64,000 nt of DNA from Verrucomicrobiales bacterium (GTDB lineage: Bacteria > Verrucomicrobiota > Verrucomicrobiia > Verrucomicrobiales > DEV007): NCBI GenBank assembly GCA_029213065.1, contig JARGPH010000001.1:124001-188000 (forward strand). Direction: 5' to 3'. Below, piece by piece: positions 35,283-45,600 of the stretch. Below the pieces are notes generated by a model, which saw only the letters and a program-made list of their open reading frames with translations, was not told where the DNA came from and did no database searches. The number at the start of each line of letters is the position of its first letter. Positions within the stretch are counted from its first letter, which is position 1. A program made the translations under genes and the position numbers.

Positions 35283-37019
35283 TTAGAGACGGGGTTTAGC
35301 TGGCTTGATCGGCGCGGCCCATGCGTTAGCCCCTTTCAGCTTAATCGTCCGCTTAAAAACTTTCGTCCCGCAGGTCGCATAGAGAGTCTTCCCATCGAAG
35401 GCGAGGTTCGACGGATGCCTTTCGCCGAAGGGTGTCGGAACAATGAGATGAACCCGTCCAGGCTGATCACAAATCTGAATTCCCATCTGAGTGGCGACGA
35501 AGAGCCACCCCTCCTCAGTCACTGCCATTCCATCAGCCTGACTTTTCACATCGACCGAGGCCGGCGGGAGGTGGAGATGATAATACGGCTGTGCGTAGAC
35601 AAGTGTTCCATCCCCCTTGCGCTGAGCCGACCAAACGAACCGGCCCGAAAAATCCGCAGCGTAAACCAACGATTGATCCGTCGAGAGAACTACACCGTTA
35701 ACGCCGGAAAAATCATCGAAGGCGACCTTCGGCTTCTCACCGGGAGCCATCACCCAAATTGTTTTTGATCGTGGCTCCGAAAAGTAGACCGTTCCATCAT
35801 GCGCCACGACAACGTCGTTCGGTTTCACGTTTTCAGCGTGAACCGTCATTTCACCCGAATCGATATTCCACGAAACGAGGCGCCCCGGCTCACGCTGGCA
35901 GCCATAGAGCGTCTTTCCATCAGGAGCAAAGGCGAGACCGTTGGTGCCTCCGGTGTCTTCCTTTAAAAGAGAAACCTCACCATCCGCAGCGACGCGCCAG
36001 ATTTTACTGCTCTGCAGATCAGTAAAAAAGAGATCACCGTGAGGACTCACCGCAGGCCCTTCTGTGAACTCGTGCCCCTCACTAACCAACTCCCAATCTT
36101 CACCTTCAATGAGAAATTCATTCGCTTTGCTTTGTGATTTGTCGGGATGCGTTTTGACCTCCGGGGAATCTTCCCATCCTTCCCAGAGCCAGCGCATCAC
36201 GTCAGGAAAAATCGCATTTCCATGCTTGCGATTGTGCCCGCCTTTTCCCCACTCGTGATTGACCTCGTAACCGGCCCACTGAAACGAGGCGAGCATGTCC
36301 TGATTCGCGACCCACCAACTGCCGCAATAGAGATTGTTATCATTGCTCCCGTCCTGCAAAAAGATCCGCAGGGGTTTCGGCTCCATCTTCCGGACCAGAA
36401 CCGGCAGTTCATTCCCTCCCCGCAAACCCACGTAGGTTCCGACCGTGGTGAAGACGCGGCGAAACTGATCAGGTCGTTCCCACGCCGCCTGGAAGGCAGC
36501 GATTCCACCCGAGCTCGATCCGCAAAGCGCCCGCAAATTGGGATCAGCCGTGACCTTGAGATCCTTCAGCGCCACCGGCATGATTTCCTCCAGCAAAAAC
36601 CGGGCGTAGCGACCATCGGCCGCATCGTATTCGAAGGAACGATTATACCGCGGGAGCGAGTTTTCATTCAACGCCGGAACCACTCCGGGATTGATGAAAA
36701 GCCCAATCGTCACCGGCATTTCTCCTTTGTGAATGAGATTATCGAACGCAACCGGGACCGTCTTCGCATAGCTCATCCCATCCTGGAAAACCATCAGTGC
36801 CGCAGGCGCCTTTCCGTCATACTGGGCAGGCACATATACCGCGTAGTCACGACTCGTTCCGGGATAGATCTCGCTCTGATCAAAGACACCTTTGGTGACA
36901 ACGCCCGCAGGAACCCCATCCTGTTTTTTCATATCCGGGTGAACCGGATAAACCTCCTCCTGCGCTGATAGAACGGTGAGCCACAAAGAGGCCACGAGAC
37001 AAAAGTATTTCATCCCCAA
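35283..37019 (-). CDS. Esterase fused to an SMP-30/gluconolactonase-type propeller
   Basis: This 578-residue exported protein joins two enzyme folds. After a signal peptide (to about residue 20), residues 40-285 are an Fes/esterase-D type alpha/beta hydrolase, with the nucleophile elbow GSSSGG (S169) and candidate His in GKGGHNRKHGN. From about residue 305 a SMP-30-like six-bladed propeller follows: EGPAVSPHGDLFFTDLQSSK, GGTNGLAFAPDGKTLYGC and KPNDVVVAHDGTVYFSEP. Together it could cleave an ester and then open a lactone on a sugar acid. It is coupled (1-base gap) to the glycosidase-sulfatase gene. Confidence 0.88.
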   Translation of the reverse strand: MGMKYFCLVASLWLTVLSAQEEVYPVHPDMKKQDGVPAGVVTKGVFDQSEIYPGTSRDYAVYVPAQYDGKAPAALMVFQDGMSYAKTVPVAFDNLIHKGEMPVTIGLFINPGVVPALNENSLPRYNRSFEYDAADGRYARFLLEEIMPVALKDLKVTADPNLRALCGSSSGGIAAFQAAWERPDQFRRVFTTVGTYVGLRGGNELPVLVRKMEPKPLRIFLQDGSNDNNLYCGSWWVANQDMLASFQWAGYEVNHEWGKGGHNRKHGNAIFPDVMRWLWEGWEDSPEVKTHPDKSQSKANEFLIEGEDWELVSEGHEFTEGPAVSPHGDLFFTDLQSSKIWRVAADGEVSLLKEDTGGTNGLAFAPDGKTLYGCQREPGRLVSWNIDSGEMTVHAENVKPNDVVVAHDGTVYFSEPRSKTIWVMAPGEKPKVAFDDFSGVNGVVLSTDQSLVYAADFSGRFVWSAQRKGDGTLVYAQPYYHLHLPPASVDVKSQADGMAVTEEGWLFVATQMGIQICDQPGRVHLIVPTPFGERHPSNLAFDGKTLYATCGTKVFKRTIKLKGANAWAAPIKPAKPRL

Positions 37020-37200
37020 TTCAAAGCGATCCAGCGATAAAACGAAAGGGGCGCTTACGAGTAATAATGTATCTCCAGCGGCTCAGAACATTCCTTCAAG
37101 AGCGCAAAAAGCTCCGAAAGTATCCATCCCGCTCCGTGCAATCGGAGACTCCCCGCCATCCAGCAGGCTGTCAGGTGCCTCGACACCCGTTGTGAACTTA

Positions 37201-37713
37201 TCACTTCTTATTTCGCAATTCGATATGAACCCGAATCCCCGCTTCATTCTCTTTCAATTGAGAGGGACCACCAACTGACGCCAGCGGATCCCGACTGCCT
37301 TTGATCAAATAATCGATTTCGCTAAATCTGGGCGCTGAATCCGAAGATATCCCCATAATGGTCGAATACTCTTCAAACACGTCTTCAAAGCTTGAAGAAC
37401 TACTATGCTCTCCCGCGAGAACGGTCGTTGTAAGCTTACCGCCCTCTCTCCTGACAAAAAACTTCACAACGCTTCCTCCCTTAACCGCCCCCACCATCCC
37501 TGACTTGATCGGTTTTGAGCCATCACCGAATTCGATAACTGCCCCTGCGTAGTAGATGTCATCTTCCGTTCCTGGAAGAGTCATCGTTGTCCATGAAACA
37601 CCCAGAGCGCGAGCCAACTCCTCCGCCGAAAGCGCTGGCTCATCCGCAGAAACGAGGACAGGCTGAACGACCAGCATGAGCGAGAGCAGAAAACAGCGAA
37701 GAATTACGTTCAT
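37201..37713 (-). CDS. Small exported protein of unknown function
   Basis: The ATG at 37713 is chosen because it opens a signal peptide (MNVILRCFLLSLMLVVQPVLVSADEP); the longer frame upstream has no such feature. The 170-residue product has no recognised domain. It has a serine run (SSSSSFEDVFEEY) and basic-acidic alternation, ending IRVHIELRNKK. It lies alone between an esterase/SMP-30 gene and the prolyl oligopeptidase gene, which diverges from it. Confidence 0.65.
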   Translation of the reverse strand: MNVILRCFLLSLMLVVQPVLVSADEPALSAEELARALGVSWTTMTLPGTEDDIYYAGAVIEFGDGSKPIKSGMVGAVKGGSVVKFFVRREGGKLTTTVLAGEHSSSSSFEDVFEEYSTIMGISSDSAPRFSEIDYLIKGSRDPLASVGGPSQLKENEAGIRVHIELRNKK

Positions 37714-37920
37714 GCCATTTTCTATCGATTTGAGATTATGAATGCAAAGAAAAACAAGGCGCATTGTCTCAGTTAATAATTCATATCTCAACTTTCCAAC
37801 CCGTCTCAGTCTTCCTCTTACAGGTTGCGATATCGGGGTCGAGTGACGAACATTACCACCTTTTATGTTTCGTCTCCCCCCTTCACGATACGAAGAGTTC
37901 CCACCCCCCCCTGTCAACTC

Positions 37921-40077
37921 ATGCGCCTAACCCTGTTGACTCTTGCCGGGCTTATTTTCTATTCATTTACCCACCCTCTCATGGCCCAAACCGATCCACC
38001 CACCTCTCACGCTGACGAAAACGACCACCTCATCTGGATGGAGGAAGTCGAAGGCGAACGCGCCCTCGAGTGGGTTCGCACCCAAAACGAACGAACCCTT
38101 TCCGACCTGCAATCTGATCACCGCTACGAGGATTTTGAGAACGAGGCCAAAGAGGTTCTCACCTCAAAGGAACGCATTCCCTATGGTCGAATCCGCGGCG
38201 GCCAGGTCTACAATTTCTGGCAGGACGAAACCAACGTCCGCGGTCTCTGGCGCCGCACCTCCGAAGCGAGCTACGCGACTGATGAACCCGAATGGGAAAC
38301 CCTCGTCGACTTCGACGAACTCGCTGAAAGGGAAGGAAAGAACTGGGTTTTCAAAGGCTCCTCCACCTTCCACGACAAAACAACGAACCGCTACCACACC
38401 CTCGTTTCACTCTCCGACGGTGGCAAAGACGCCGTCATCAAGCGGGAATTCGACATTGAGAAAAAGCAGTTCCTCGAAGAAGGCTTCACAACCCCCGAGG
38501 CAAAACAGAACGTCGACTGGATTGGGCCTGACACCTTGCTAATCGGAACCGACTGGGGTGAGGGCTCACTGACTGATTCGGGCTACCCCCGCATCCTCAA
38601 AAAATGGAAGCGCGGCACCCCGCTCTCGGAGGCGAAAGCCGTGATCGAAGTCGACAAAAGCAACGTAGCCGTTTCGCCCTTCACACTCGAACTGGAAGAC
38701 GGGACAATTCTCGCACACGCGGACCAATCAGACACCTTTTTCACGACGACTCACTGGTGGCTTCCCGATGACGGCTCCGCGCCCGTGAAATACCCGGTTC
38801 CCCCGAAATCGGAATTCGAAGGGCTTTATCAGGATCAGCTCCTCATATCGCTGCAGGAAGACTGGACACCCGAAGGACAGGAAACAGCTTTCAAAACCGG
38901 CGACCTCGTGTCCTTCGCGATCCAACCTTTTCTCGAATCAAAATCACTTCCCACTGTCGAACTCGTCTTCCGCCCCGACGAAAGGCAGGCCGTGGACCAG
39001 GTCGTGATCGCGAGAGGCTGCGTCCTCCTTGTCATCAACGAGGACGTTGTCGGGAAAAGTTTGCGAGTCGAGCGCAGCGGAGACAGCTGGGTCAGCGAGT
39101 CGATCCCCTTACCCGGAAAAGGACAACCCGGGATTGTCTTCGCCGATGAGGAAGAGACAACCGTATTTTTCAACTACGAAGACTTTCTCACTCCCGGTTC
39201 ACTGCTCCAATACAACAGCACCACGAAGGATCTCACGCCCCTGAAAAGCCTTCCTCCAAAGTTCGACACTACAGGGCTCGTCGTGAAACAGCATTTCACC
39301 GCATCCAAAGACGGAACACAGGTTCCCTATTTTGTGATTCACCGGGATGACATCACCTTTGACGGAACCACTCCCACACTCCTCTACGCCTACGGAGGAT
39401 TCCAAATTTCGCTGCAGCCCGGCTACAGCGGCACGATTGGAAAACTCTGGTTGGAAAATGGTGGCGCCTACGTTCTCGCCAATATTCGCGGCGGCGGCGA
39501 ATACGGTCCGGCGTGGCATCAGGCAGGCCTGAAACTGAACCGTCAGCGAATTTACGACGACTTCATTGCGGTCGGAGAAGCACTCGTTGAATCTAAACTA
39601 ACATCACCGGAACATCTCGGGATCATGGGCGGATCGAATGGAGGTCTCCTCATGGGAGTGATGCTGAATCAGCGCCCCGACCTCTGGAATGCCGTCGTCG
39701 TGCAAGTCCCGCTCCTCGACATGCTGCGTTACCACACTCTTCTCGCCGGGGCTTCATGGGTCGACGAATACGGTTCACCCGAAGTGCCCGAAGAGCGCGC
39801 CTTTCTCGAAACGATATCGCCCTTTCACAACTTCAAGGCGGAGAAAGAATATCCGGTTCCCTTCTTCGTCACCTCAACGAAAGACGATCGCGTTCACCCC
39901 GGTCATGCACGAAAGTTGGCGAAGCTTTTCGAGGAATCAAACAAACCTTTTTTCTACTACGAAAACATCGACGGAGGCCACTCCGCCGCCGCCAACCAAA
40001 CCGAGCGAGCGAAACGCACCGCACTCGAATATGTGTATCTGACACGGCAGCTGATGGGAGAATCGGAGAAGAAGTGA
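37921..40077 (+). CDS. Prolyl oligopeptidase family (S9A) serine peptidase
   Basis: The start at 37921 is preferred since it gives a signal peptide (MRLTLLTLAGLIFYSFTHPLMA); a longer frame begins 96 bases upstream. The 718-residue protein has an N-terminal propeller and a C-terminal alpha/beta hydrolase. The nucleophile is S572 in MGGSNGGLLMG, with an Asp in STKDDRVHPGH (about 655-656) and H687 in DGGHSAAAN. The GGGEYGPAWHQAG block is typical of S9A. It would cut short proline-containing peptides in the periplasm. It is not part of an obvious operon. Confidence 0.93.
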   Translation: MRLTLLTLAGLIFYSFTHPLMAQTDPPTSHADENDHLIWMEEVEGERALEWVRTQNERTLSDLQSDHRYEDFENEAKEVLTSKERIPYGRIRGGQVYNFWQDETNVRGLWRRTSEASYATDEPEWETLVDFDELAEREGKNWVFKGSSTFHDKTTNRYHTLVSLSDGGKDAVIKREFDIEKKQFLEEGFTTPEAKQNVDWIGPDTLLIGTDWGEGSLTDSGYPRILKKWKRGTPLSEAKAVIEVDKSNVAVSPFTLELEDGTILAHADQSDTFFTTTHWWLPDDGSAPVKYPVPPKSEFEGLYQDQLLISLQEDWTPEGQETAFKTGDLVSFAIQPFLESKSLPTVELVFRPDERQAVDQVVIARGCVLLVINEDVVGKSLRVERSGDSWVSESIPLPGKGQPGIVFADEEETTVFFNYEDFLTPGSLLQYNSTTKDLTPLKSLPPKFDTTGLVVKQHFTASKDGTQVPYFVIHRDDITFDGTTPTLLYAYGGFQISLQPGYSGTIGKLWLENGGAYVLANIRGGGEYGPAWHQAGLKLNRQRIYDDFIAVGEALVESKLTSPEHLGIMGGSNGGLLMGVMLNQRPDLWNAVVVQVPLLDMLRYHTLLAGASWVDEYGSPEVPEERAFLETISPFHNFKAEKEYPVPFFVTSTKDDRVHPGHARKLAKLFEESNKPFFYYENIDGGHSAAANQTERAKRTALEYVYLTRQLMGESEKK

Positions 40078-40111
40078 ATTCGAGCGATCTCAACGAAGGG
40101 CCACGCACCAG

Positions 40112-41500
40112 TTAAGGCCCCAATAGCGCCTTCTTCGACTCCAGAACCTTCATCAACTCCACTCGCATCGCTTTCGCCTTCGGATCCTCCGCCAGATTCG
40201 TGAACTGACCGGGATCGGCTTTCATGTCGTAGAGTTCTTCGCCGCCCCTGGTATATTTGAAAAAGGCCCAGTCTGCGGTCCGAACGGCGTGTCCTTTCTT
40301 TTTATCCAAGGAGAAGGCGGCATCGCGAACCTTGGACGATGGATCGGCTAAGACGGGGCGGAGACTTTCGCCTTGAACGGTTTCCGGAATCGGAACACCG
40401 AGGAGATCACAAGCCGTCGGGTAAATATCCATCAACTCGGCGAGCGACATCGTTCTCCCGCTTTCGAATCCCGGCGCAGAGACGATGAAGGGAACGCGGG
40501 TGACGTCCTCGTGGAATTTCGATTTCTGCCAAAAGTGATGCTCTCCGAGGTGATACCCGTGATCGCTTGTGAAAATAATCAAAGTGGAATCACGAAGGCC
40601 TTCCTCGTCGAGCGCTGCGATAACTTTACCGAGCTGCTCATCCATGAAGGTGACCGTTGCGTAGTAGTCGGCCCACATCTTTCGGATATTGTCAGGATAC
40701 TCCGCAATGCCGGAACTCTGAGAAGTCACCCCCGCTTTACCCGCTACTGGAATATCTTCGAGATCGCCTTCAGGAACTGCGGGAATCGGAATTTCGCTGT
40801 AGGGGTATTTTTCAAAATAGGAAGCCGGTGCGACGCTGGGGTAATGGGGCCGCACAAATCCAGTCGCGATGAAGAACGGCTTCTCTGAGTTTTTCTGCTG
40901 CTTCAACAGTTCGACCGTTTTCTCGGCGGCCTTCCAGTCCGGTTGCTCCGATCCGTCCCCGTCCGACTCAACGCTCGCGAACATCCGAAACGGCATTTTC
41001 GTCGATTGACGATTCTCCGGGGCCCGGGTTTCGATGTTCTGATTGAGAAGTCGATACAGACCCGGGGTGTGCGCTTCCTGCCCCTGACAATTGAACCGCT
41101 CGCTCCAGGTTTCCGGAACATCGTTACCATCAGTTCCGTCGATGATGTCGCCGGGGACCCGCATGTGGAAAATCTTTCCGACGCGGGCGCTGTAGAATCC
41201 ATTAGCAATGAGATGCTGTCCCAGCGTCGATCCCTTATCTCCTTCGTATCGACTGTGCATGAACGACTGCCGGGAAGGCTGACACCAGGTTCCCTGACAG
41301 TAGGCGCGATCAAAAACCATCCCGCGTTCGGCGAGGGCATCAATGTGAGGTGTCTCACAGAATTCATCTCCGTAGGCCCCGAGAACCCCTGCTTTCAAAT
41401 CATCAGCAATCAGGAAAAGCACGTTCTTAATTTCAGGTTCGGCATAGGAGGAAGTCGCCGGAAAAACGAACGCAAAAAGAAAGAGCAGGAATCGGTTCAT
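40112..41500 (-). CDS. Secreted sulfatase, iduronate-2-sulfatase-like
   Basis: The start at 41500 gives a signal peptide (MNRFLLFLFAFVFPATSSYA); an earlier ATG 14 codons upstream is less likely. The 462-residue protein has LFLIADDLKAGVLGAYG, the active-site C73-QPSRQSFMHS and IFTSDHGYHLGEHHFW, the last being the signature of the iduronate-2-sulfatase branch. The related RPHYPSVAPASYF block supports this. It is convergent with the oligopeptidase gene and lies downstream of the mannonate dehydratase-like gene on the same strand, consistent with uronic acid use. Confidence 0.93.
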   Translation of the reverse strand: MNRFLLFLFAFVFPATSSYAEPEIKNVLFLIADDLKAGVLGAYGDEFCETPHIDALAERGMVFDRAYCQGTWCQPSRQSFMHSRYEGDKGSTLGQHLIANGFYSARVGKIFHMRVPGDIIDGTDGNDVPETWSERFNCQGQEAHTPGLYRLLNQNIETRAPENRQSTKMPFRMFASVESDGDGSEQPDWKAAEKTVELLKQQKNSEKPFFIATGFVRPHYPSVAPASYFEKYPYSEIPIPAVPEGDLEDIPVAGKAGVTSQSSGIAEYPDNIRKMWADYYATVTFMDEQLGKVIAALDEEGLRDSTLIIFTSDHGYHLGEHHFWQKSKFHEDVTRVPFIVSAPGFESGRTMSLAELMDIYPTACDLLGVPIPETVQGESLRPVLADPSSKVRDAAFSLDKKKGHAVRTADWAFFKYTRGGEELYDMKADPGQFTNLAEDPKAKAMRVELMKVLESKKALLGP

Positions 41501-41561
41501 TCCCTGATATAGAGCGAATTGAATTGAAAGACAACGGCGCAATCAACGTCGCTCTCTGCTC

Positions 41562-42533
41562 CTAAGCCGTGCCGTCGAGGAGCCCCCGTATGTAGCCGAA
41601 CGCAAAGAGACGCCCGAGGATGGTGTAACCGGGCTCGCCGTCGTCTTCTCCGACCAGTTGCGGGACATGATCGGGGCGAATCGGCCCGTCAAATCCAACT
41701 TCGCGATAAAGACGAATCGCTTCCGCCATGTCGGTGGGACCATTGTCATGAAAGGTTTCAACAAAGGACTCCGGGGTCCCCCTGACATCCCGAAAGTGAA
41801 CGTAGGCGATGTGCTTTCCGAGGCGGCGAATCGCATCGGGGATATTGGCTCCCATCGTCGCAAAGGAACCCTGACAAAAACAAATCGCATTGAAGGGGCT
41901 TGGGGCAAGTCCGACCAACCGCTCGAAGTTCTCCACTGAATTCATGATCCTCGCTTTCCCCATGAATTCCGGCAAAGGCGGGTCATCCGGATGCATCGCG
42001 AGAGTCACCCCGGCACGTTCCGCGACGGGCACTAACTCTTTGAGAAACGCCTCTAAATTTTCCCAGAGCACTTCCGCCGTGATCGCCTCATCGCTGATTG
42101 CCTGAGGGGTGATCGAATCTTCCGAATGATTCAGCGAAACCGCTTTCTCCGCCTCGGAGAGATCAAACCTCGTCACCTTGGCCCCGCCGCGTTCGGGCGC
42201 ATCGAGTTGCGTTCGAACCCAGTCAGTTCCGGCCATGAAGTTGTAGCAGAGAATCGGTATCCCGGCCTCTCCCATCTGCCCGATCAAGGTTTTCATTGCC
42301 GCGAGGTCGACACCCTCATGATCAGTTCCGGTTTTAATCCGCTCAATTGGCAACGATCCCTCGATCGCGACGAGCTTCAGCCCGTGCAATTCGATTTTCT
42401 CCTTCACCGCTAGAAGCTGTTCGAGCTTAGGCCCGGGGTATCGGGTCACGACGCCCTCAACCCCGCACTGCGCAGCGAGCTGAAGGTTTTCCGGCGACAT
42501 GGGAGAGAGAACAGTGGCGAGGTTCATCCCCAT
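41562..42533 (-). CDS. uxuA: Mannonate dehydratase-like protein (UxuA family)
   Basis: This 323-residue TIM-barrel protein resembles UxuA, which removes water from D-mannonate in uronate breakdown. Family blocks are visible: MHPDDPP, ICFCQGSFATMGANI, YVHFRDVRGTP and RPDHVPQL, with the metal-site His and Cys residues in these. It is about 70 residues shorter than E. coli UxuA, as in several PVC forms, so another sugar-acid dehydratase or isomerase cannot be ruled out. No signal peptide, so it is cytosolic. It lies upstream of an iduronate-type sulfatase gene (61-base gap), so a glucuronate/iduronate route is plausible. Confidence 0.82.
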   Translation of the reverse strand: MGMNLATVLSPMSPENLQLAAQCGVEGVVTRYPGPKLEQLLAVKEKIELHGLKLVAIEGSLPIERIKTGTDHEGVDLAAMKTLIGQMGEAGIPILCYNFMAGTDWVRTQLDAPERGGAKVTRFDLSEAEKAVSLNHSEDSITPQAISDEAITAEVLWENLEAFLKELVPVAERAGVTLAMHPDDPPLPEFMGKARIMNSVENFERLVGLAPSPFNAICFCQGSFATMGANIPDAIRRLGKHIAYVHFRDVRGTPESFVETFHDNGPTDMAEAIRLYREVGFDGPIRPDHVPQLVGEDDGEPGYTILGRLFAFGYIRGLLDGTA

Positions 42534-42666
42534 GAAATAGCGGGAAGGCCGGGAAAATACAACCGCGCAATCAACGCCTCATACCGGACGGATCATTTGC
42601 CGCAAAAGTTCCCCGTAAACACGGTTGTTGCATTACAGGTGAACGACGTCATTCTCCGAACTTCCT

Positions 42667-45600
42667 ATGAGAACGCTCATCCTCTTACTTCTGGCCCTCT
42701 CCACTTCACTCTCAGCCCAAACCCGGGCCGAAAAAGTTCAGGCGAAACTGGCAGAAAATCCCAAGCTTCACTGGTGGGAGGTCATGGATACAGGCCCGTT
42801 CATCAGCGACACCTTTAAAATTTTCGGTAAAGAGGGCGAAATTGCAGTGCTCAAAGGAATCGCAATCAAGCTGGGCGAGAACGAGGATCACACCATGGTC
42901 TTCGATACCGAGACGATGCGTATGGTGGCAGGCTTTGCCGGGAACGTCGCTCTCGCGGGAACTCCCTGGGACGGCAGACACGCCAACAACTCCCACTTTC
43001 CCGAAGACCCGTCGAAGTATTTTTTCGCATCGAATCGCGGAGCAGGATGCTCAATCGACGGCACCTGGGAAGATCCCCGTGAGCTCGACAACGGCCTCCC
43101 CAACGGACCACTCCCCGACGAGCAGGCCGAATACCTCGGGCTCTATCAGTATGAAGGCCATGTCCTCCTCAGCTACACTCTGGGAGGAACGAACGTGCTC
43201 GAGCTTCCGCAGTTCGTTGGCGGGGCGATGCTCCGATCACTTCGCTTCGAGAAAACAACGAAGCCGATCCAGCTTCTCGTCTCGGACCCCATCGAGATTG
43301 CGGGCAGGGAGGCTGCGCCGAGTGAATACGCGATCACCCTCCGCGCTCCCGAGGGTGTGACCCTGAAAACGCTCGATGCCGGACGACAGGTCGTCGACAT
43401 CCCCGCAGGAACCGAAGGCTACATCGATCTCTTTTTTGCAAAGAAGGATGCGATTCTCCCGAAGATGGAGAAGGTGCATTTCAAAGCCTTCACGACGGGC
43501 GGGGAACGTCTTTTCCCCGAAACGATTCAAGTGTCAGGGCGCAAAGATGAAACGCAGTCCGCCTACTCTGCTGACTCGATCCCGCTCCCTCTCGACAATC
43601 CATGGAAATCGGAAATCCGCTTTGGAGCATTCGACTTTTTCCCTGATGGAAAACGGGCTGCCTGTTCGACCTGGAATGGTGACGTCTGGATTGCTGACGG
43701 TATTGACGGGGACCTCAACGAAATCACCTGGAGCCGCTACGCGAGTGGTTTGTATCAAACCCTCGGGTTGAAGATCGTCGATGGGATCGTGCACACGATG
43801 GGCCGCGACCAGATCACCCGCCTTCACGATATCAACGATGACGGGGAAGCCGACTTCTACGAATGCTTCAACAACGATGTCAATATCACGGAGGGATTTC
43901 ACGAATTCGCCTTCGACTTGCAAACCGACAAAGAGGGCAACTTCTACTTTGCCAAAAGCGCCCCGGTTCTCAGCGGCGGGCGTGGCTTCGCGCCGTGGAC
44001 CGAGCACAACGGGACCGTTCTTAAAGTCAGCCCTGACGGCGAAAAACTGGAGACGGTCGCGTGGGGACTGCGAGCGCCCGGCGGTGTCGGCATCGGCCCG
44101 AACGGGGAACTCACCACCGGTGAGAACGAGGGCAGTTATGTGCCGCGTTGTAAAATCACGTGGTCGAAACGCGACACCGACGAGATCAGTTTTCATGGCG
44201 TCGTTCCCAGTGTCTGGGAGGATAAACAATTCATTCGCACCCTGGAAGGGACTCCGACGGATTACGAACGCCCGCTTTGCTGGCTCCCCTACTTCGTCGA
44301 CAACTCGAGCGGATCCCAGTTCTGGGTGCCCGAAGGCAGTTCGTGGGACGATCACGCGGGAAATATGCTTCACCTTTCCTACGGGAAAAGCTCGGTCTAC
44401 CGCACCCTCATCGACGAAGTCGACGGGCAGGTTCAAGGCGGAGTTTACCGACTCCCGATCGAACTCACCACCGCAGCGATGCGGGGACGCTTTCATCCGA
44501 AGTCGGGTGATCTTTACCTGATTGGCTTTCGCGGTTGGCAGACCAACGGCGGCGGCGGCTTTCAGCGAATTCGCTACAACAGAGCTAACAAACCCACACC
44601 CACCGGACTCAAGGCACACAAAAACGGGCTCACCCTCGAATTCAGCGCACCACTCGATCCGGAAGTGGCCTCCGATCCACGACGCTATTCGATCAGCAAA
44701 TGGGATTATGTCTGGGGGCCGCAGTATGGTTCAGGTCGCTTCTCGATCGACAACTACGACGACGAAGCGAGACAGAAGGCGCTCAGTGAATTTTCCAAGG
44801 GCGCACAGAACCAGGTCGACAGCGTCCCTGTTCGAGCCGCCTCGCTGCTCGACGACGGCAGGACCGTTTTCCTCTACATCCCCGGGATGACGCCGGCGAT
44901 GCAGATGGAAATCAAAATGGATCTCGCCGCTGCCGACGAAACGGAGTTCCGCGAAACGATCTGGAACACGATCCACAACCTCCGTCCCGACTTCGGCGGG
45001 CACGGACTCGATCTCACGAACCTGCCCAAAATCAACACCGCTCCGATCGGCGATCCCGGACTCGTCCTGAGCATGGCACACGGATCGACCGATGACGCCG
45101 TCGTCGTTGATCGCATGGCCCTCTCACTTCGCGAAGGGGAAGCGGTCTCTCCTTTCATCTCACCCAACCGCGGCAATGAAATGGTTTTCGAAGGTTCCCT
45201 CCTCGTGGGGACGCGCGACACCCGCACACTCAAACTCGATGGGGTTGGCTGGGCGAGCTTCAAACTCAACGGCACCACGATCATGGAAGGTGATCTCCCC
45301 CTTGAGTCGGAGTCCATTGAGCTGGAAGCGGATTCCCATCAGCTCTTTTGCAACTACCGCCGCCCTCTCGAAGGTGAGGGAGGAAAAACGAAAGCCCTCG
45401 CCGGACGAATCCAACTGCTTTGGAGTGGAAAGGATTTCGTCTACGAACCGGTCCGCCCCGACAATTTTCGACACCTGCGAACCGACCACCTCGAAGCAAA
45501 AACAAAGCCACGCTACGGTCGCACCCTCTTCGCCTCGAAGAACTGCGTGACCTGCCACAAGGCGGATACGAGAACGGTCGATCCCAACATTGCGATGCCC

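Noticed and set aside
43534-44619. A 361-codon open frame antisense to the multi-heme protein gene
   Set aside because: The sense frame is continuous for 1402 codons with signal peptide and heme sites; the antisense is a shadow.
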